A stretch of DNA of 64,000 nucleotides from Anthonomus grandis grandis (GCF_022605725.1 NC_065555.1:27204774-27268773), one strand, 5' to 3'; shown: positions 44,396 to 57,154, counted from the first letter of the stretch. The notes: generated by a model from the sequence alone, not told the origin. Numbers and translations: made by a program.

Positions 44396-46590
44396 AGTAA
44401 TTTTATTAATGTCAAGATACAAAGTAATCACACAAGTCAATTATGTATACCTATACAGGGTGTCTCACGACGAATAGACGCGATCGATATTTCAAAAACT
44501 AATTTTTCAAAAATTTTGAAAATTTGGCAACATAGCACAGTCGATGGGGGCTACACAACTAAAATATTTTGACAGTTGTGACGTTTCCGGTTATACCGGA
44601 AGTAGGTGTCAACTTCGTTATTTTAAATGGAACATCCTGTATATTTTTACTTTTTTGGCTTTTACGTGAAATTCTAAGTATATTTTGTGTATAATGTCCT
44701 ATACCTAAGTGTAACCGTTTTTGACATATTTTTAATTTCATGTGAAAAACTATGTTTATAAGCCCTAACATAATTACCGATTACTCCCTTTTAGTAGCTT
44801 TTATTTATTGGTTAGTTTTGGTTTTATTTTAGAGGAAGGACCACTTTAAAAGACTATTTTAAAATTTGGCTAAAAAAAGATACAGGGTGGTCAAAAACTA
44901 GCATTAAAAATTAAAATGAAAAAATCATTAAAAGTCAATTTTTTTAAATGGAAACCCCCTATTTTTATAATTTTTTCATAAAGATAATTAAAAATAAGGT
45001 TAACTTTGTATAAGGTTATCTAGTCCAAAAATTGATAGTTTTCGAAATATTGGCAGTTTAAATTTGGCCTAATATTAAAAGCCGTATAATAACACGGCTC
45101 AAGGATTGTTGATTAGTTGGGCATGACGGTTGTCATAGTTACCGCTAGAAGCGGCAGTAAGACAATGGATTATATGCATTAAATTTATAAGCTACTTGCT
45201 ATTTAAGTTTTCTTCGTAAAAGTGTAATTTAATTAAAAAGTGTACATTTCTGTTATAATCCATTATCTTACTGCCGCTTCTAGCGGTTACTATGACAACC
45301 GTCATGCCCAACTAATCAACAATCCTTGAGCCGTGTTATTATACGGCTTTTAATATTAGGCCAAATTTAAACTGCCAATATTTCGAAAACTATCAATTTT
45401 TGGACTAGATAACCTTATACAAAGTTAACCTTATTTTTAATTATCTTTATGAAAAAATTATAAAAATAGGGGGTTTCCATTTAAAAAAATTGACTTTTAA
45501 TGATTTTTTCATTTTAATTTTTAATGCTAGTTTTTGACCACCCTGTATCTTTTTTTTAGCCAAATTTTAAAATAGTCTTTTAAAGTGGTCCTTCCTCTAA
45601 AATAAAACCAAAACTAACCAATAAATAAAGGCTACTAAAAGGGAGTAATCGGTAATTATGTTAGTGCTTATAAACATAGTTTTTCACATGAAATTAAAAA
45701 TATGTCAAAAACGGTTACACTTAGGTATAGGACATTATACACAAAATATACTTAGAATTTCACGTAAAAGCCAAAAAAGTAAAAATATACAGGGTGTTCC
45801 ATTTAAAATAACGAAGTTGACACCTACTTCCGGTATAACCGGAAACGTCACAACTGTCAAAATATTTTAGTTGTGTAGCCCCCCTCGACAGTGCCATGTT
45901 GCCAAATTTTCAAAATTTTTGAAAAATTAGTTTCCGAAATATCGATCGCGTCTATTCGTCGTGAGACACCCTGTATAGATAATTGACTTGTATGTAAAAC
46001 ACTCCCAAACTTTATACAAGTAATTAACATTTTCTAGTAAAATATTTAAGTTTAAAATTACATAATTCCAACAATCACAACATACAAACATTAAGTATTT
46101 AATTAAAATGACAATAGCAGATTTCTAGGGTTGTAGGTACACTTGTCAACTGTAAACGGCTTTGGAGCATAATTCTTTCTTAGCCGCATTTCTAAAACAG
46201 CTGTATTGCAAGGTTTTTATGTTTGTTGGCAGTTTATTGAATAATTTAACAGCTATAAACTCTGGTCGATTTTGGCACCTTGATAGACGGTAATAAGATG
46301 GTGCAATACTATTGCGTGTCTAGTTTGATAGTTGTGATTATCACTGTGAGTTAAAAGTTCATCTTGTGATCTCTTAACATGAAGAATGCATTCCAGAAGT
46401 AAACTGACGGCCAGGTTGGGCCATGTTGATCTGCAATCATCCCTATACCCAAACTCCCCACAATTCTTACAGCCTTAAGCTGCAACCCAATATTCAATAT
46501 CAAGTGAAATATGCCATAGTAGGCATTTAACATTGTAATATGAAAAAATTTTTAATATATACCAATAAATGTAAAGCAATATCCTTCAGT
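44396..46590 (-). mobile_element. LINE F 3' end (minus) hosting a foldback element
   Basis: On the minus strand, about 46330-46140 reads RCQNRPEFIAVKLFNKLPTN and KTLQYSCFRNAAKKEL, the C-terminal region of an insect LINE ORF2 in two frames. Its 3' UTR runs to about 44396 and contains the foldback element 44456-45973. RT is absent, so the copy is 5'-truncated. It sits in LINE B. Confidence 0.6.
44456..45973. mobile_element. Foldback element, copy 1 (two 720-bp arms)
   Basis: The whole 1518-bp element is an inverted repeat: left arm 44456-45174, spacer of about 79 bp, right arm 45254-45973. It starts CAGGGTGTCTCACGACGAAT with TA on both sides. Each arm holds the same 70-codon frame and a TTCCGGTTATACCGGAA palindrome near its tip. 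No transposase is encoded. Confidence 0.92.
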
Positions 46591-47387
46591 CATAAGAAGA
46601 ATCTGATGATTTTCAGTCAATTGCCTTGCTAAGGATTTGGAGATTTGGTTTGATTCTGAACTTAAATTTTTTCACCATATTGTTTACATATTATCTAATA
46701 GAGCAAGGCGAGTATTAGGTTTCATTTTCCACAGATTTGAAAATATTTTTGTATTGATGGATATTTACTGTGCAGTCAGATCAGTTTTAGAATAGGTATC
46801 CTCTCTTTGGCACCCATTTTATGCTATTCATAGAGACAGTATAGAATGCAGATATTCCTAATGATGATATAAATTGTGAAATTGAATTTGGGAGACAGAA
46901 GCCAATATATAGATTACTTTTTATAAAATCATTAATATGTTAGAATATATCTTATATGTTGGTAACATTAGTAATATGCCTCTGATCTGCTTTAGGTTTT
47001 CATATATAACCTATTAATTCTAGAAATAAATTACTTTTGACAGATCTCATTATAGAATAAATGCTCTAATTTCTAGAATATGTAATAACAAATAATAATA
47101 TTAACCTGTAATATGATTTAATTACTGGAATATGAAACAACTTTTTTTGTTCTTATACTTTGTTTGCTGTTTGTTTTGCATTTCCTTTTAAATATCTGAT
47201 TTAATCTAATTCTATCTTTGATCGCTTTAACTATCATCAGTGGATTAATTTTAATAGCTTTAGTGTTATTGTTTTGTGGAATGTTTATAGAGATATGTTA
47301 TATATATAGAATGTTAAGTTATTACCAATTCCTGTTTTTTATTTATTTATTCTACTAATGACGTGCGATATTAATATTCAAAAAATA

Positions 47388-49866
47388 ACTGAGGAGTTTG
47401 CGTGCAAACCAAGATATATCCACTTTTCACCAAAAATTGTTTTTTTACGGTTTTTAGTTTTGAAACTTTGTTAATATTTCTATAATCCCAATAAATCCCA
47501 TTCAAAACATAAGTAAACTTCGGCATTTGGAGCAAAACCGGATATATCCAGATTTTGATAACAAAAGCGGATATATTCAAATAAACAAGTTGTGCGTATT
47601 CTATTGCACTTTTCCTTATCTATTGTAGTAGTTTTTGTTTGGACGTTGAGCTGTGATTCCACAGTCTTTTAACTCCTGTAAGACTCAGTCAAATAAAAGT
47701 GTTCTTTTAGTGTTTTAAGTTGAATTTTGTGTATTATAAATGAGAAAATAAATGTAAAGGAAGGAGGTGATGGAAGTAAAAAAAGAAAATGTCACGAAAG
47801 CAAAAGAGAAGTGCGTAAAAAAGCAGAAGTAAGAGTAGATGCTTCTTAAAAGCATACGAATTAACTAAAATTTTTATCAAAGGGTAACTAAAATTGTTTT
47901 TGTCATCCTCCACTAAATTTTTTTAAAAATCATCTATCCTACATGTTTCAGACATATAAGATGTCCATCTTCAGGGATCTATAAAGAACCGAGGAAACTT
48001 ATAAGCTAATGATAAAAAGTGTTGAAATAAAGATTTGTAAGGTATTAAAATTAACTTACTAAATGAGGGTTTTCGTCACAAGATATAACCAGCTATCGTG
48101 CTACTGGCAAGGTCAAAAGTTAAAATCTCAACAATAAATAAAAGGGCATCTACAATAATGATAAACTTCTTCAACTTAAAAATTTTTATGTAATTTAGGT
48201 ATTTAGATCATGATTTCAAATTGGAAGGTTTCACACGTCCTTGTTGTCATGATGGTAATACATACAAGTGCAGTAAAGTGAGTATGGAGGATATATTAGA
48301 ACATCGAAAACAGTTCCATAATAATGAAAAAAAAGACCGCCAGGATATGTTTTTATGTAATTATATATCTGTTATGCCACCTAAATGAAGCAGACAAAAA
48401 AGAGAAATAAAAAAAAGGAGCGAAACCGTTTTTTTATATGTTTAAGTCCAATAAAAAAAATGGTTAGGATTTCTTAAATATTTTTCTCTACTGTTTTTGG
48501 TGTAACTAAACATAGACTAATCACCGTCACAAAAGTTTTGAAGGAAGGAGGTGTTCCAAGGGAGAAAAGGGGAGGAGAAAGAAAACTACTTTAAAAAAAG
48601 AAAAAGTACGAAAATTTATTGGTAAATGGCGAGGTAAAGAAGGTCACTACAACAGAAAGAAATCAAAACGTATATATCTTTCTGCAAGTTTTTCTGTGGC
48701 AAAGTTGAATAAAATGTATAACAGGCAATGGGATCCAGAAGACCATGGAAGTTACGATGTTTAGAAACATATTTTTAAATGATTTTAATGTAGGATTCTC
48801 ATCCTACATCAGATGTATGTTCCAACCCAGATAACAGCTTAACCTTTTGTTTCGACCTTCAGCAAGTGCAACCGTTACCCCGTACGCCAATCGGAGATGC
48901 ATTTTATTCGCATCAAATTAGTTTATATGCCTTTTGCTGCATTCATGTGACTTCTCATAATCCGATAATCTATGTCTGGACCAAAGATTTAGCGGGAAAA
49001 GAGGCTATTCAAATTGGCTCTGCTTTGCTCAGTCATCTTCAAAACTTAAATTATGAAGGAATATACCTTCTCAGACTATTCTGATGTGGGGGGGGGGGGG
49101 CAGAATAAGAATTAGCATATTATTCATATGCTAATATATTGACTTAAAAACAAATCCCCAGATAATTTAAAAGAAGTGATAATAACTTTTCCAGTCTAAG
49201 GCCCTAGCTTTCTTCCTGCGGACCAATTATTTGATAGAGTAGAGAAAATCTTAAAAAGACATCCAGTCATTACAACTTAAGAAAAATACATTGAAATATT
49301 TTCGGAAGTGGGTTTGGTAAAAACACTGGGCCTTGACTGGCAAATGTATAATGTTAAAGAACTGTAAAAGGTATATAAAAAAAATAAAGGGAATTTCAGA
49401 ATTCAAAAGAATTCTGAAGGAGCATTTTGGAGAAGATTGGCGAATTAGGGAAGATCTTTTGTGGTACAAAAACATATTACATAGTAACAATACCAGAGCC
49501 TATGTGGATACCAATGTGGTAAATTTTGAAACCCAAGAAGAAAATGAGCTATGCAATTGCCTGCACAATGAAAATGCAATACATATTTAATTTTCCTTTT
49601 ATTATTTTTGTCAAATACTACTTGATCCAGTTTGTTTAAAGAGAAATAAATATATATTTTTGTTAGAAACTTTTATTGCTAATAATGACGAATTGTAAAT
49701 TTTTTTTTGTTTCTTTTTATGTTAATAAATTGGCCAACCCTGCTTAATTAAAGCTATTTTCTTAAAATATTACTATTTTTAAATATAAACACACAGGGTG
49801 TTTTTCATGTTTCCTGGAAATTTTCTGAAAGTGGATATATCTGGTTATGCATGTGAACTTCTCAAC
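47388..49866 (+). mobile_element. T2: second transposon of the SDGC/QN(R/K)N family
   Basis: Imperfect TIRs of about 40 bp bound it. The inner part AGATATATCCACTTT is identical at 47411 and, inverted, at about 49828; the outer part is diverged. GGATATATC or close variants recur in the left end (47410, 47530, 47570) and right end. The gene inside is plus-strand and degenerate. A block of about 300 bp near 47880-48190 is unlike the family and may be a Penelope scrap (it contains a CTGAAGA-stem-GAAAC motif on the minus strand). Confidence 0.68.
47755..49590 (+). pseudogene. T2 transposase-like protein, degenerate
   Basis: Pieces in changing frames keep the family order. They are a basic SKKRKCHESKREVRKK start; a Cys/His block (CCHDGNTYKC) with EDILEHRKQFHNNEKKDRQD (about 48235-48370); GVTKHRLITVTKVLKEGGVP (about 48500-48560); a long basic segment (FIGKWRGKEGHYNRKKSKRI, about 48620-48680); NVGFSSYIRC; and the catalytic-looking part. 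That part is FDLQQVQPLPRTP (Asp at 48854-48856), YVWTKDLAGKEAIQIGSALL, then SD with a 13-G run where the GC-GG codons should be (49088-49100), followed by QNK. A later FPV-GPSFLP block corresponds to GHS. The protein is a diverged relative of the one in T1. Confidence 0.68.
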
Positions 49867-50161
49867 TGTTGTAAATACTATTGGTATTAATAAAATTTTG
49901 AATTTGATTCTTATAATATAAATTACATTATACAACTTTTTTTTAATAATAAACTGGATTATCCTGGATTTTAACTATTTTAATTCTATCTTGATTTTTT
50001 TTAAATATTATTAGTTGTAATGTCTCTTTTCCATTGACATGTAACTGCAAGTTTTAAACATTTATCTGTGTTTTGAGTGTGGATATATTTTTTTGATATA
50101 TTTTGTCGATATTTTTTTTCAGTGACTATTTCTTGAAATTCAATTTTTTTCTGCGAGTTAG
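49867..50161. other. AT-rich spacer, possibly LINE B 3' end
   Basis: There is no coding similarity. It lies between T2 and the RT frame of LINE E and may contain the 3' UTR of LINE B. Confidence 0.35.
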
Positions 50162-50947
50162 CATGGTTTTAGGAAATCAAAATCTACAGAATTAGCAATC
50201 TTTAAAACAATAGAATTTATTGCAAATCAAATTGATAAAAACGAACAGGTAGCTGGCCTGTATTTCGATCTTTCAAGGGCCTTTGACACTATTGATCATG
50301 AAATTATTTTCCTTACATTAGAAAAATATGGCATTAGAGGTCAGGGTTTACAACTTTTAAAATCTTATTTAATTAACAGAGAGCAAATTGTTGGTGTCAC
50401 AGATGGGGGGAAAATGACATACTCTCTTCCAGCAAAGCTAACACAGGGAGTACCCCAGGGTTCTATTTTGGGCCCTGTGTTATTCCTTTTGTATATTAAT
50501 AACTTAAATGCAAATATATTAGCTGATCTAGTTAGTCAGTTCGCTGATGACTCATCAGTGCTGGAAAGCGGTTCCACCCAGAACGTGATCTCAATAAAAT
50601 GCTCTCAAGCAGCTGAACAAATGAAAAAATGGTATGAAGAAAAACAACTTAAATCAAATACTGAAAAAACTGACCTGCTTACATTTTCTAAATTCAAAAA
50701 AGACACATCACTCTATGTAAAACTTAATGGAAGGTCTATAGAGTGTTTGAGCAGTATTAAATTCTTGGGTATACACTTGGATGGATGTCTTAGTTACGAA
50801 AAACACATAAATTAATTAACATCAAAACTGAGCAGCCTCTGTGGTCTTATTCGTAGACTCAGGGATCAACTATCAATAGAAACCATTATAGTAGAGCCGC
50901 ATAGGGCATTTCGCGTGCCAAACTGTGATGAAAGCAAACAACCTATA

Positions 50948-52466
50948 CAGGGTGTCTCACGACGAATAGACGCGATCGATATTTCGAAAACTAATTTTTC
51001 AAAAATTTTGAAAATTTGGCAACATGGCACAGTCGATGGGGGCTACACAACTAAAATATTTTGACAGTTGTGACGTTTCCGGTTATACCGGAAGTAGGTG
51101 TCAACTTCGTTATTTTAAATGGAACACCCTGTATATTTTTACTTTTTTGGCTTTTACGTGAAATTCTAAGTATATTTTGTGTATAATGTCCTATACCTAA
51201 GTGTAACCGTTTTTGACATATTTTTAATTTCATGTGAAAAACTATGTTTATAAGCCCTAACATAATTACCGATTACTCCCTTTTAGTAGCTCTTATTTAT
51301 TGGTTAGTTTTGGTTTTATTTTAGAGGAAGGACCACTTTAAAAGACTATTTTAAAATTTGGCTAAAAAAAAGATACAGGGTGGTCAAAAACTAGCATTAA
51401 AAATTAAAATGAAAAAATCATTAAAAGTCAATTTTTTTAAATGGAAACCCCCTATTTTTATAATTTTTTCATAAAGATAATTAAAAATAAGGTTAACTTT
51501 GTATAAGGTTATCTAGTCCAAAAATTGATAGTTTCCGAAATATTGGCAGTTTAAATTTGGCCTAATATTAAAAGCCGTATAATAACACGGCTCAAGGATT
51601 GTTGATTAGTTGGGCATGACGGTTGTCATAGTAACCGCTAGAAGCGGCAGTAAGACAATGGATTATATGCATTAAATTTATAAGTTACTTGCTATTTAAG
51701 TTTTCTTCGTAAAAGTGTAATTTAATTAAAAAGTGTACATTTCTGTTATAATCCATTATCTTACTGCCGCTTCTAGCGGTTACTATGACAACCGTCATGC
51801 CCAACTAATCAACAATCCTTGAGCCGTGTTATTATACGGCTTTTAATATTAGGCCAAATTTAAACTGCCAATATTTCGGAAACAATCAATTTTTGGACTA
51901 GATAACCTTATACAAAGTTAACCTTATTTTTAATTATCTTTATGAAAAAATTATAAAAATAGGGGGTTTCCATTTAAAAAAATTGACTTTTAATGATTTT
52001 TTCATTTTAATTTTTAATGCTAGTTTTTGACCACCCTGTATCTTTTTTTTAGCCAAATTTTAAAATAGTCTTTTAAAGTGGTCCTTCCTCTAAAATAAAA
52101 CCAAAACTAACCAATAAATAAAAGCTACTAAAAGGGAGTAATCGGTAATTATGTTAGGGCTTATAAACATAGTTTTTCACATGAAATTAAAAATATGTCA
52201 AAAACGGTTACACTTAGGTATAGGACATTATACACAAAATATACTTAGAATTTCACGTAAAAGCCAAAAAAGTAAAAATATACAGGGTGTTCCATTTAAA
52301 ATAACGAAGTTGACACCTACTTCCGGTATAACCGGAAACGTCACAACTGTCAAAATATTTTAGTTGTGTAGCCCCCCTCGACAGTGCCATGTTGCCAAAT
52401 TTTCAAAATTTTTGAAAAATTAGTTTCCGAAATATCGATCGCGTCTATTCGTCGTGAGACACCCTG
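50948..52466. mobile_element. Foldback element, copy 2
   Basis: This 1519-bp element is nearly identical to 44456-45973 and has the same CAGGGTGTCTCACGACGAAT ends and 720-bp arms. It interrupts the left TIR of the GCDxT element. TA flanks both ends. Confidence 0.92.
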
Positions 52467-53289
52467 TATAGGTTAGATGGTATTAAGTTACTGATTACAA
52501 AAATCGATGTTGCCCCCCCCCCCCACCCCCGCGTCAATCACCCCCAACCCCTCTTTAAAGGGTAAAATTTTTAAATCGCTGTATCTCGAAAACTAATAAT
52601 GCTAGCGGTCCACTTTTTTTACTGTTATATTTACAAGTACTTGTAGAAAAAAAAGGTCATTAGAAATATTTTCATATCTCAAAAACTAAAGGAGCTATAT
52701 TCAAATTTGTATGTTTTTTTGTAGGAAATTTTCGTTTTTTTCAAATATTTTTTTAACATTTCATCCTACAAAAAAAACTTTTTAAATTTGCCTAATAAAA
52801 AAGTATTTTATTAGGCAAATTTCTTAAGCTTTTTAAAAAGGTGCATATTGTTTGGATTACGTTAACCTCTCCCCTCAAAAAAAAATTAAAATCGATCATA
52901 AAACCAAAAAAAATATATTCACACACTAGATTTAACAAAATACTTAGTATAATGTACCGACCTTTTTATAGAAATTTTGTTTATTTATTATTTAGGATAG
53001 TAAAAATATAATAATTAATACATATTTTCCCCTCCATCCACGTTTGAGGCACTTTCACTCCCCCCTAAGGGGTAAACTTTTTAAATCTCGGAAACTATTG
53101 ATGTTAGCGATTTAATTTTTTTGTGGTTGAATTAAAAACCGAGAAACTCCCCTTTAACCCAAACTAATACCAACTCCCCCCGACTCTTTTTTTTTGATAA
53201 AAAAAAACACATTTATTTATTACTTTAATAAGTACAGATTGGTATAATAAATTGCACATAAAAAACTAAAAATTACTTTACAGGTAAAA

Positions 53290-53990
53290 AAAAAATTATT
53301 CATCATCAGAACTCTCATTTTCAAAAGAGTTGTGGTTCTCACAGAGTTCGTCCACACTCATACAACTCCATGCATTGAAGTTTATTTTGAATACACTTGC
53401 ACTGTTTTGTGGTGCATCTATTTTTTTTGCAGGCACATGAGATTAAATTTATTTGGCGCAACATTTGGTAGATCAGAGAGAACTGGTAGAAACACATTCT
53501 CTTCTTTTCGCCAGCCATACTCGGTTGGTTCTAATTCTACTTGAGTTTTTTTATGGGCATTTATCCAAATATATGCCTGTAATTGGGCTCTTCGTAAAGC
53601 TGGTAATAGTGAACTTTGGGTTGGAGAGAGCTGCTCACTTTCCAGTTGCTGTTTGGAAAATCCCCACCAGCGTAACTCCGCCAGTGTCGTTATATTAGCT
53701 TTTAGGTTGTACACCATGCAAATAAATTTTTCTAGCTGATTTGATATTTTCTCCACTTCTATTTCAGTATTGCCAAGATCGATTAAAGAAGCTAATATTT
53801 GATCATCTGCAGCTTGAAACGCTTTAAAAAACTTCAGTTTGCCTAAAAGAATAGGACAATGTAAACTAGCAGAAAAACATTGTTTTATTTTTATAAGTTT
53901 TAATCATTAATATTTTTTTACCTTTTTTTGCAAACCCTCCTGTGACATCGCAGCCTGATAGCGCATGAAACGCGGGTAAAGCCTCTTTCA
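53290..53990 (-). pseudogene. GCDxT-type transposon protein, C-terminal exons
   Basis: Reading the minus strand, an exon ending near 53922 contains LPAFHALSGCDVTGGFAKK. A 79-bp intron (GTAAAA donor, TTTTAG acceptor; 53921-53843) joins it in frame to KLKFFKAFQAADDQILASL. Then comes a 112-codon open part (53756-53418) with LRWWGFSKQQ, LPALRRAQLQAYIW and PTEYGWRKEENVFLPVLSDLP. A Cys-rich tail (CTTKQCKC, CMELYEC) follows in a shifted frame to about 53300. The A-L/S-G-C-D block and the EYGW...LP plus Cys-rich end recur in a large set of insect proteins that I know only as uncharacterised, probably transposon-derived. Upstream exons were not recognised. Confidence 0.6.
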
Positions 53991-55315
53991 ATATATTTAT
54001 TATGAAATTAAAAATAGAGACCTGCTCGTATTCGCGAAATACGAGCTTTTTTCTTTGTTCTTATTTGCAAAAAAAAATTCAAGTTGGGGCTTGGAGCGAG
54101 GGGTGGGGTTAAAAAAGGTTTTTAATTTGTTAGCCATTATATAATTAGGCAGGTATAATATATTGTTTGTGCCACCTTTGTGTAACACCCCTTTTACCGA
54201 CCAACAGCGCGAATTTATATTCTTAAAATTTTTAGGGGAAGAAGTGATTTTACCCCCATAATTATACATTTCTAAAGAGCTTATGAAATTTGCAAAAACT
54301 TTTATTTTAACCTTTTTTCTGAGAAGGTCACTTGTTTTCAAAATATTTACAAAAGAAAAATGTGTAATAAATAATCATACACTATATTTTTATATATCTC
54401 ATTTAGTTTTCGAGATATTGATTTAGTCAATATAACATTTATAACGAGGGGCATAACCTCGCACTTGTGAAAATAACAGAGAAATTTTTTTTATTCTATC
54501 TCTATTGATATCCGAGATATTAACAATTAAAAAAAAATACATTTTAGGGGTTGGGGGATGAGAGACGCGGGGGTGGGGGAGGGCAACATTATTTTTTGTA
54601 ATCAGTAACTTAATACTAACTAACCTCTATATGTTGTTTGCTTTCATCACCGTTTGGCACGCGAACCACTTTTTTTCACCCTATGCGGCTCTACTATTAA
54701 GATTTTTTACTTTTCAAACATTCAGTCAGTGCTGAATTATGACATCATGTTTTGGGGTAGTGGAAGGGATGCCCAAAATATTTTTAAGGTGCAAAAACGA
54801 ATAATTTGGTACATATTTGGACTCGCTCCCAGAACATCATGTGAGGAGTATTTTGATGGTTTCGGTGTACTTACTGCCCCATCACTGTACTTATCACTTG
54901 TGATGTTCATTAAGAAGCATCCTCAGTTATTTCCAACAAATCAGGATGGGTACTCACGAGATATGACGACCATAACAAGAAACAGAGAAGCTCTTGGAAT
55001 ACCTGCACACGGGTCAGTTTCTTTGAAAGAAGCCCAACTTCCCAAATCGAGCAGTAAAGGCATACCACATGTTACCGGCGGGTCTGCGACAGATTCAGAG
55101 CCGTAATTTATTTCATTTCATTTCATTTATTCATAATACGGGAAAACCCCATTAACTGTAAATTTTACAAAGCAATAATATTTACATAAACAACTGTCAT
55201 AATCTAAACCTACTTAAAAAATTAATACTAAAGTAAAAAACACCTTTACTACATATACTAGAAACAACCTTAATAATTTATATGCAAGAATGTAAATACA
55301 AAATTTTATGCACAA

Positions 55316-57154
55316 TTATGAAGTAAGTGACCTCTTTAGATGCATTAAGGAACTTATGTTAAACACATCAATATTCGAATTGTTTAACAAATTCATATAC
55401 CTATCCATAGGATTATTAATTCCATAGGATGTTCTGTGGAATGGAATGTTAAAGGTTACATTATGGCGCAACCCGTGATGAGGAACATTAAATCGTTTGC
55501 GACCCAACAGATCAGGGCAATCAATAAGCCTATTAACGATCTTATATATAAAACTAGCACCAGAAATATTACGGCGTTGCGACAGTGTCGGAATAGATAA
55601 TTGACTTTCAATATAAGAATAGTCATGGTTCTCAATAACAGTTAAAGTTCTATGAGCACAATATCTCAGGAATTTATGTTGGACTCTTTCCAAAGCATCA
55701 ATATGAATCTGGTGGTATGGAGATCAAACTACAGAGCAGTACTCCAATATAGTTCTTACTAGGGAGCAATAAACCCTTCTTGATGAAGAGACTGAGAAAT
55801 ATGAACAGTTTCTCATAACAAACCCTAGCAATTTTGATGCTTTTACAGAAATTGAATTAATATGATCAATAAATGCGAGTTTCTCATCAAAAATAACTAC
55901 CAAATCCCTAATAGATGCAACATAATTCAGTGGCTCATTATTAATGAAGTAATTGGATTGAAACCTGTTGATCCTGCAAGTGAAACTAATAACACAACAT
56001 TTCTTAACATTTAAATGAAGATTGTTTTGTTCACACCAATTATTTAAGCGATCCATATCTGCTTGTAGTAATTCTTGATCCACAATACTACCAACCACCC
56101 TCCAAAATTTTAAGTCGTTTGCAAACATCAAACACTGACAATACAGGAAACAGTTAACTATATCATTAATAAATTAATTAAATAATAAGGGTGATGTATG
56201 CCCTCCCTGAGGGAGACCTGATGTTACGCTGATAGGATCAGAAAGATGTCCACCTACCCTAACCCTTTGAATATGGCCAGTTAAAGAATTTTTAATCCAA
56301 CTCACAAAATCAACATGAAACCCTACGGAGATCAGTTTTGACAGAAGAATTTGATGATCAATACGATCAAACGCCTTACTAAAATCGGTGTATATAGAAT
56401 CAATTTGTTTATGATCCTCTAATTTACTCATAAGATCAGATTGGTAACAGATCAAGTTAGTGGCAGTAGACTTATTCTTGCAAAACCCATGCTGTGAATC
56501 TGATATTAAGCCTTTGCATAACCAAGAAAGTTGATTAGCTATAAGGCTATCAAAAAGTTTAGGTATTGAAGATTGAATGCAAATACTTCTATAATTATCT
56601 ATGACATCCCGACGGCCAGCTTTAAACAATGGCACAATAAAACTTTCCCTCCAGGCAATTGGAAATGTGGATGTTTGTAAGGAAGCATTAAATAACAAAG
56701 ATAAAGGAATGGCAAGAGTACATACACATTTCCTCAAGAGAAAATTCGGAATCCCATCTGGGCCTGCAGTAATCTTGTTAGGGAGTGAGCTAATACCTTC
56801 AAATATATCATATGTTAAGATCTTAGTAATGTTTAAATTTAAACCATTAGCGGGACCATTTTGCAGCTGATTATTATCAATACCAGGAGAATAAACAGTT
56901 TGGAAAAATTCTCTAAACATGTTTGCAATATCCAAACCACTGGACGCTTGCTTATCACCATAAAAGAGGGTATTGGGAAGGGTATAATTGGACCTCCTAT
57001 CATTGATATATTTCCAAAATGATTTAGGGTCATTCTGTAAGCCGGAATCTATCCCTTCAATATATTGTCGGAAGCACAAATCAGACATACGTTTGCAGTC
57101 AGATCTAAGGCGAGAAAATTTTATATAGTTTTCATCTGTATTATCTCTCATATA
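55316..57154 (-). pseudogene. LINE C reverse transcriptase and C-terminus
   Basis: The first 325 codons (57151-56174) carry KITAGPDGIPNFLLRK, RDVIDNYRSICIQS, SDSQHGFCKNKSTATNL, IYTDFSKAFDRIDHQIL and SGLPQGGHTSPLLFN. A stop follows at about 56171. The next part (56131-55724) begins FANDLKFWR: the FADD catalytic box is FAND here, with one catalytic Asp changed to Asn. The thumb (WCEQNNLHLNVKKC, LLGFVMRNC, YCSLVRTILEYCSVV) and C-terminus (RVQHKFLRYCAHRTL) follow, with a stop between them near 55720. Confidence 0.83.

Larger units (their letters stand above)
43992..47387 (+). mobile_element. LINE B, plus strand, split by LINE F
   Basis: Frames at 44020-44395 carry RT blocks: a GKQHGFMEGRSTITTFF-like stretch, a SGGPQGGLLF block and FADD as FADDNKV. 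Coding resumes at about 46600-46800 with CLAKDLEIWFDSELKFFHHI and the RARRVLGFI region, typical of the RT thumb and C-terminus. The gap holds a minus-strand LINE end with a foldback element. Many stops are present. T2 interrupts it on the right. Confidence 0.62.
50891..54694 (-). mobile_element. TIR DNA element with a GCDxT-type gene, hosting foldback copy 2
   Basis: Both ends read GTAGAGCCGCATAGGG, with TA outside (50889-50890 and 54695-54696). Inside, TTCGCGTGCCAAAC and GATGAAAGCAAACAAC are also repeated in inverse, and the similarity continues past the nested foldback element, so the TIR was originally over 100 bp. The gene is on the minus strand. Low-complexity, C- and T-rich paragraphs fill 52500-53300. 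Superfamily is not assigned. Confidence 0.8.
50162..55107 (+). mobile_element. LINE E, plus strand, split by a TIR element
   Basis: RT is open from 50162 to 50815: HGFRKSKSTELAIF, LYFDLSRAFDTIDHE, LTQGVPQGSILGPVLFL, the QFADDSSVLE box, and FLGIHLDG. One TAA follows, then LTSKLSSLCGLIRRL to 50890. After the insertion (50891-54694) the frame resumes with SVLNYDIMFWGS and VQKRIIWYIFGLAPRTSC (54695-55106), the normal continuation. The 5' half is missing, and the 3' end was hit by LINE C. Confidence 0.8.

Noticed and set aside
44559..44771. 70-codon frame repeated in four foldback arms, as a real gene
   Set aside because: It lies in the arms of a palindromic non-coding element, includes the CCGGTT palindrome codons, and matches no protein family; kept only as an observation.
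53332..53698. Plus-strand frames at 53332-53544 and 53453-53698 as genes
   Set aside because: They are antisense shadows of the minus-strand GCDxT protein.
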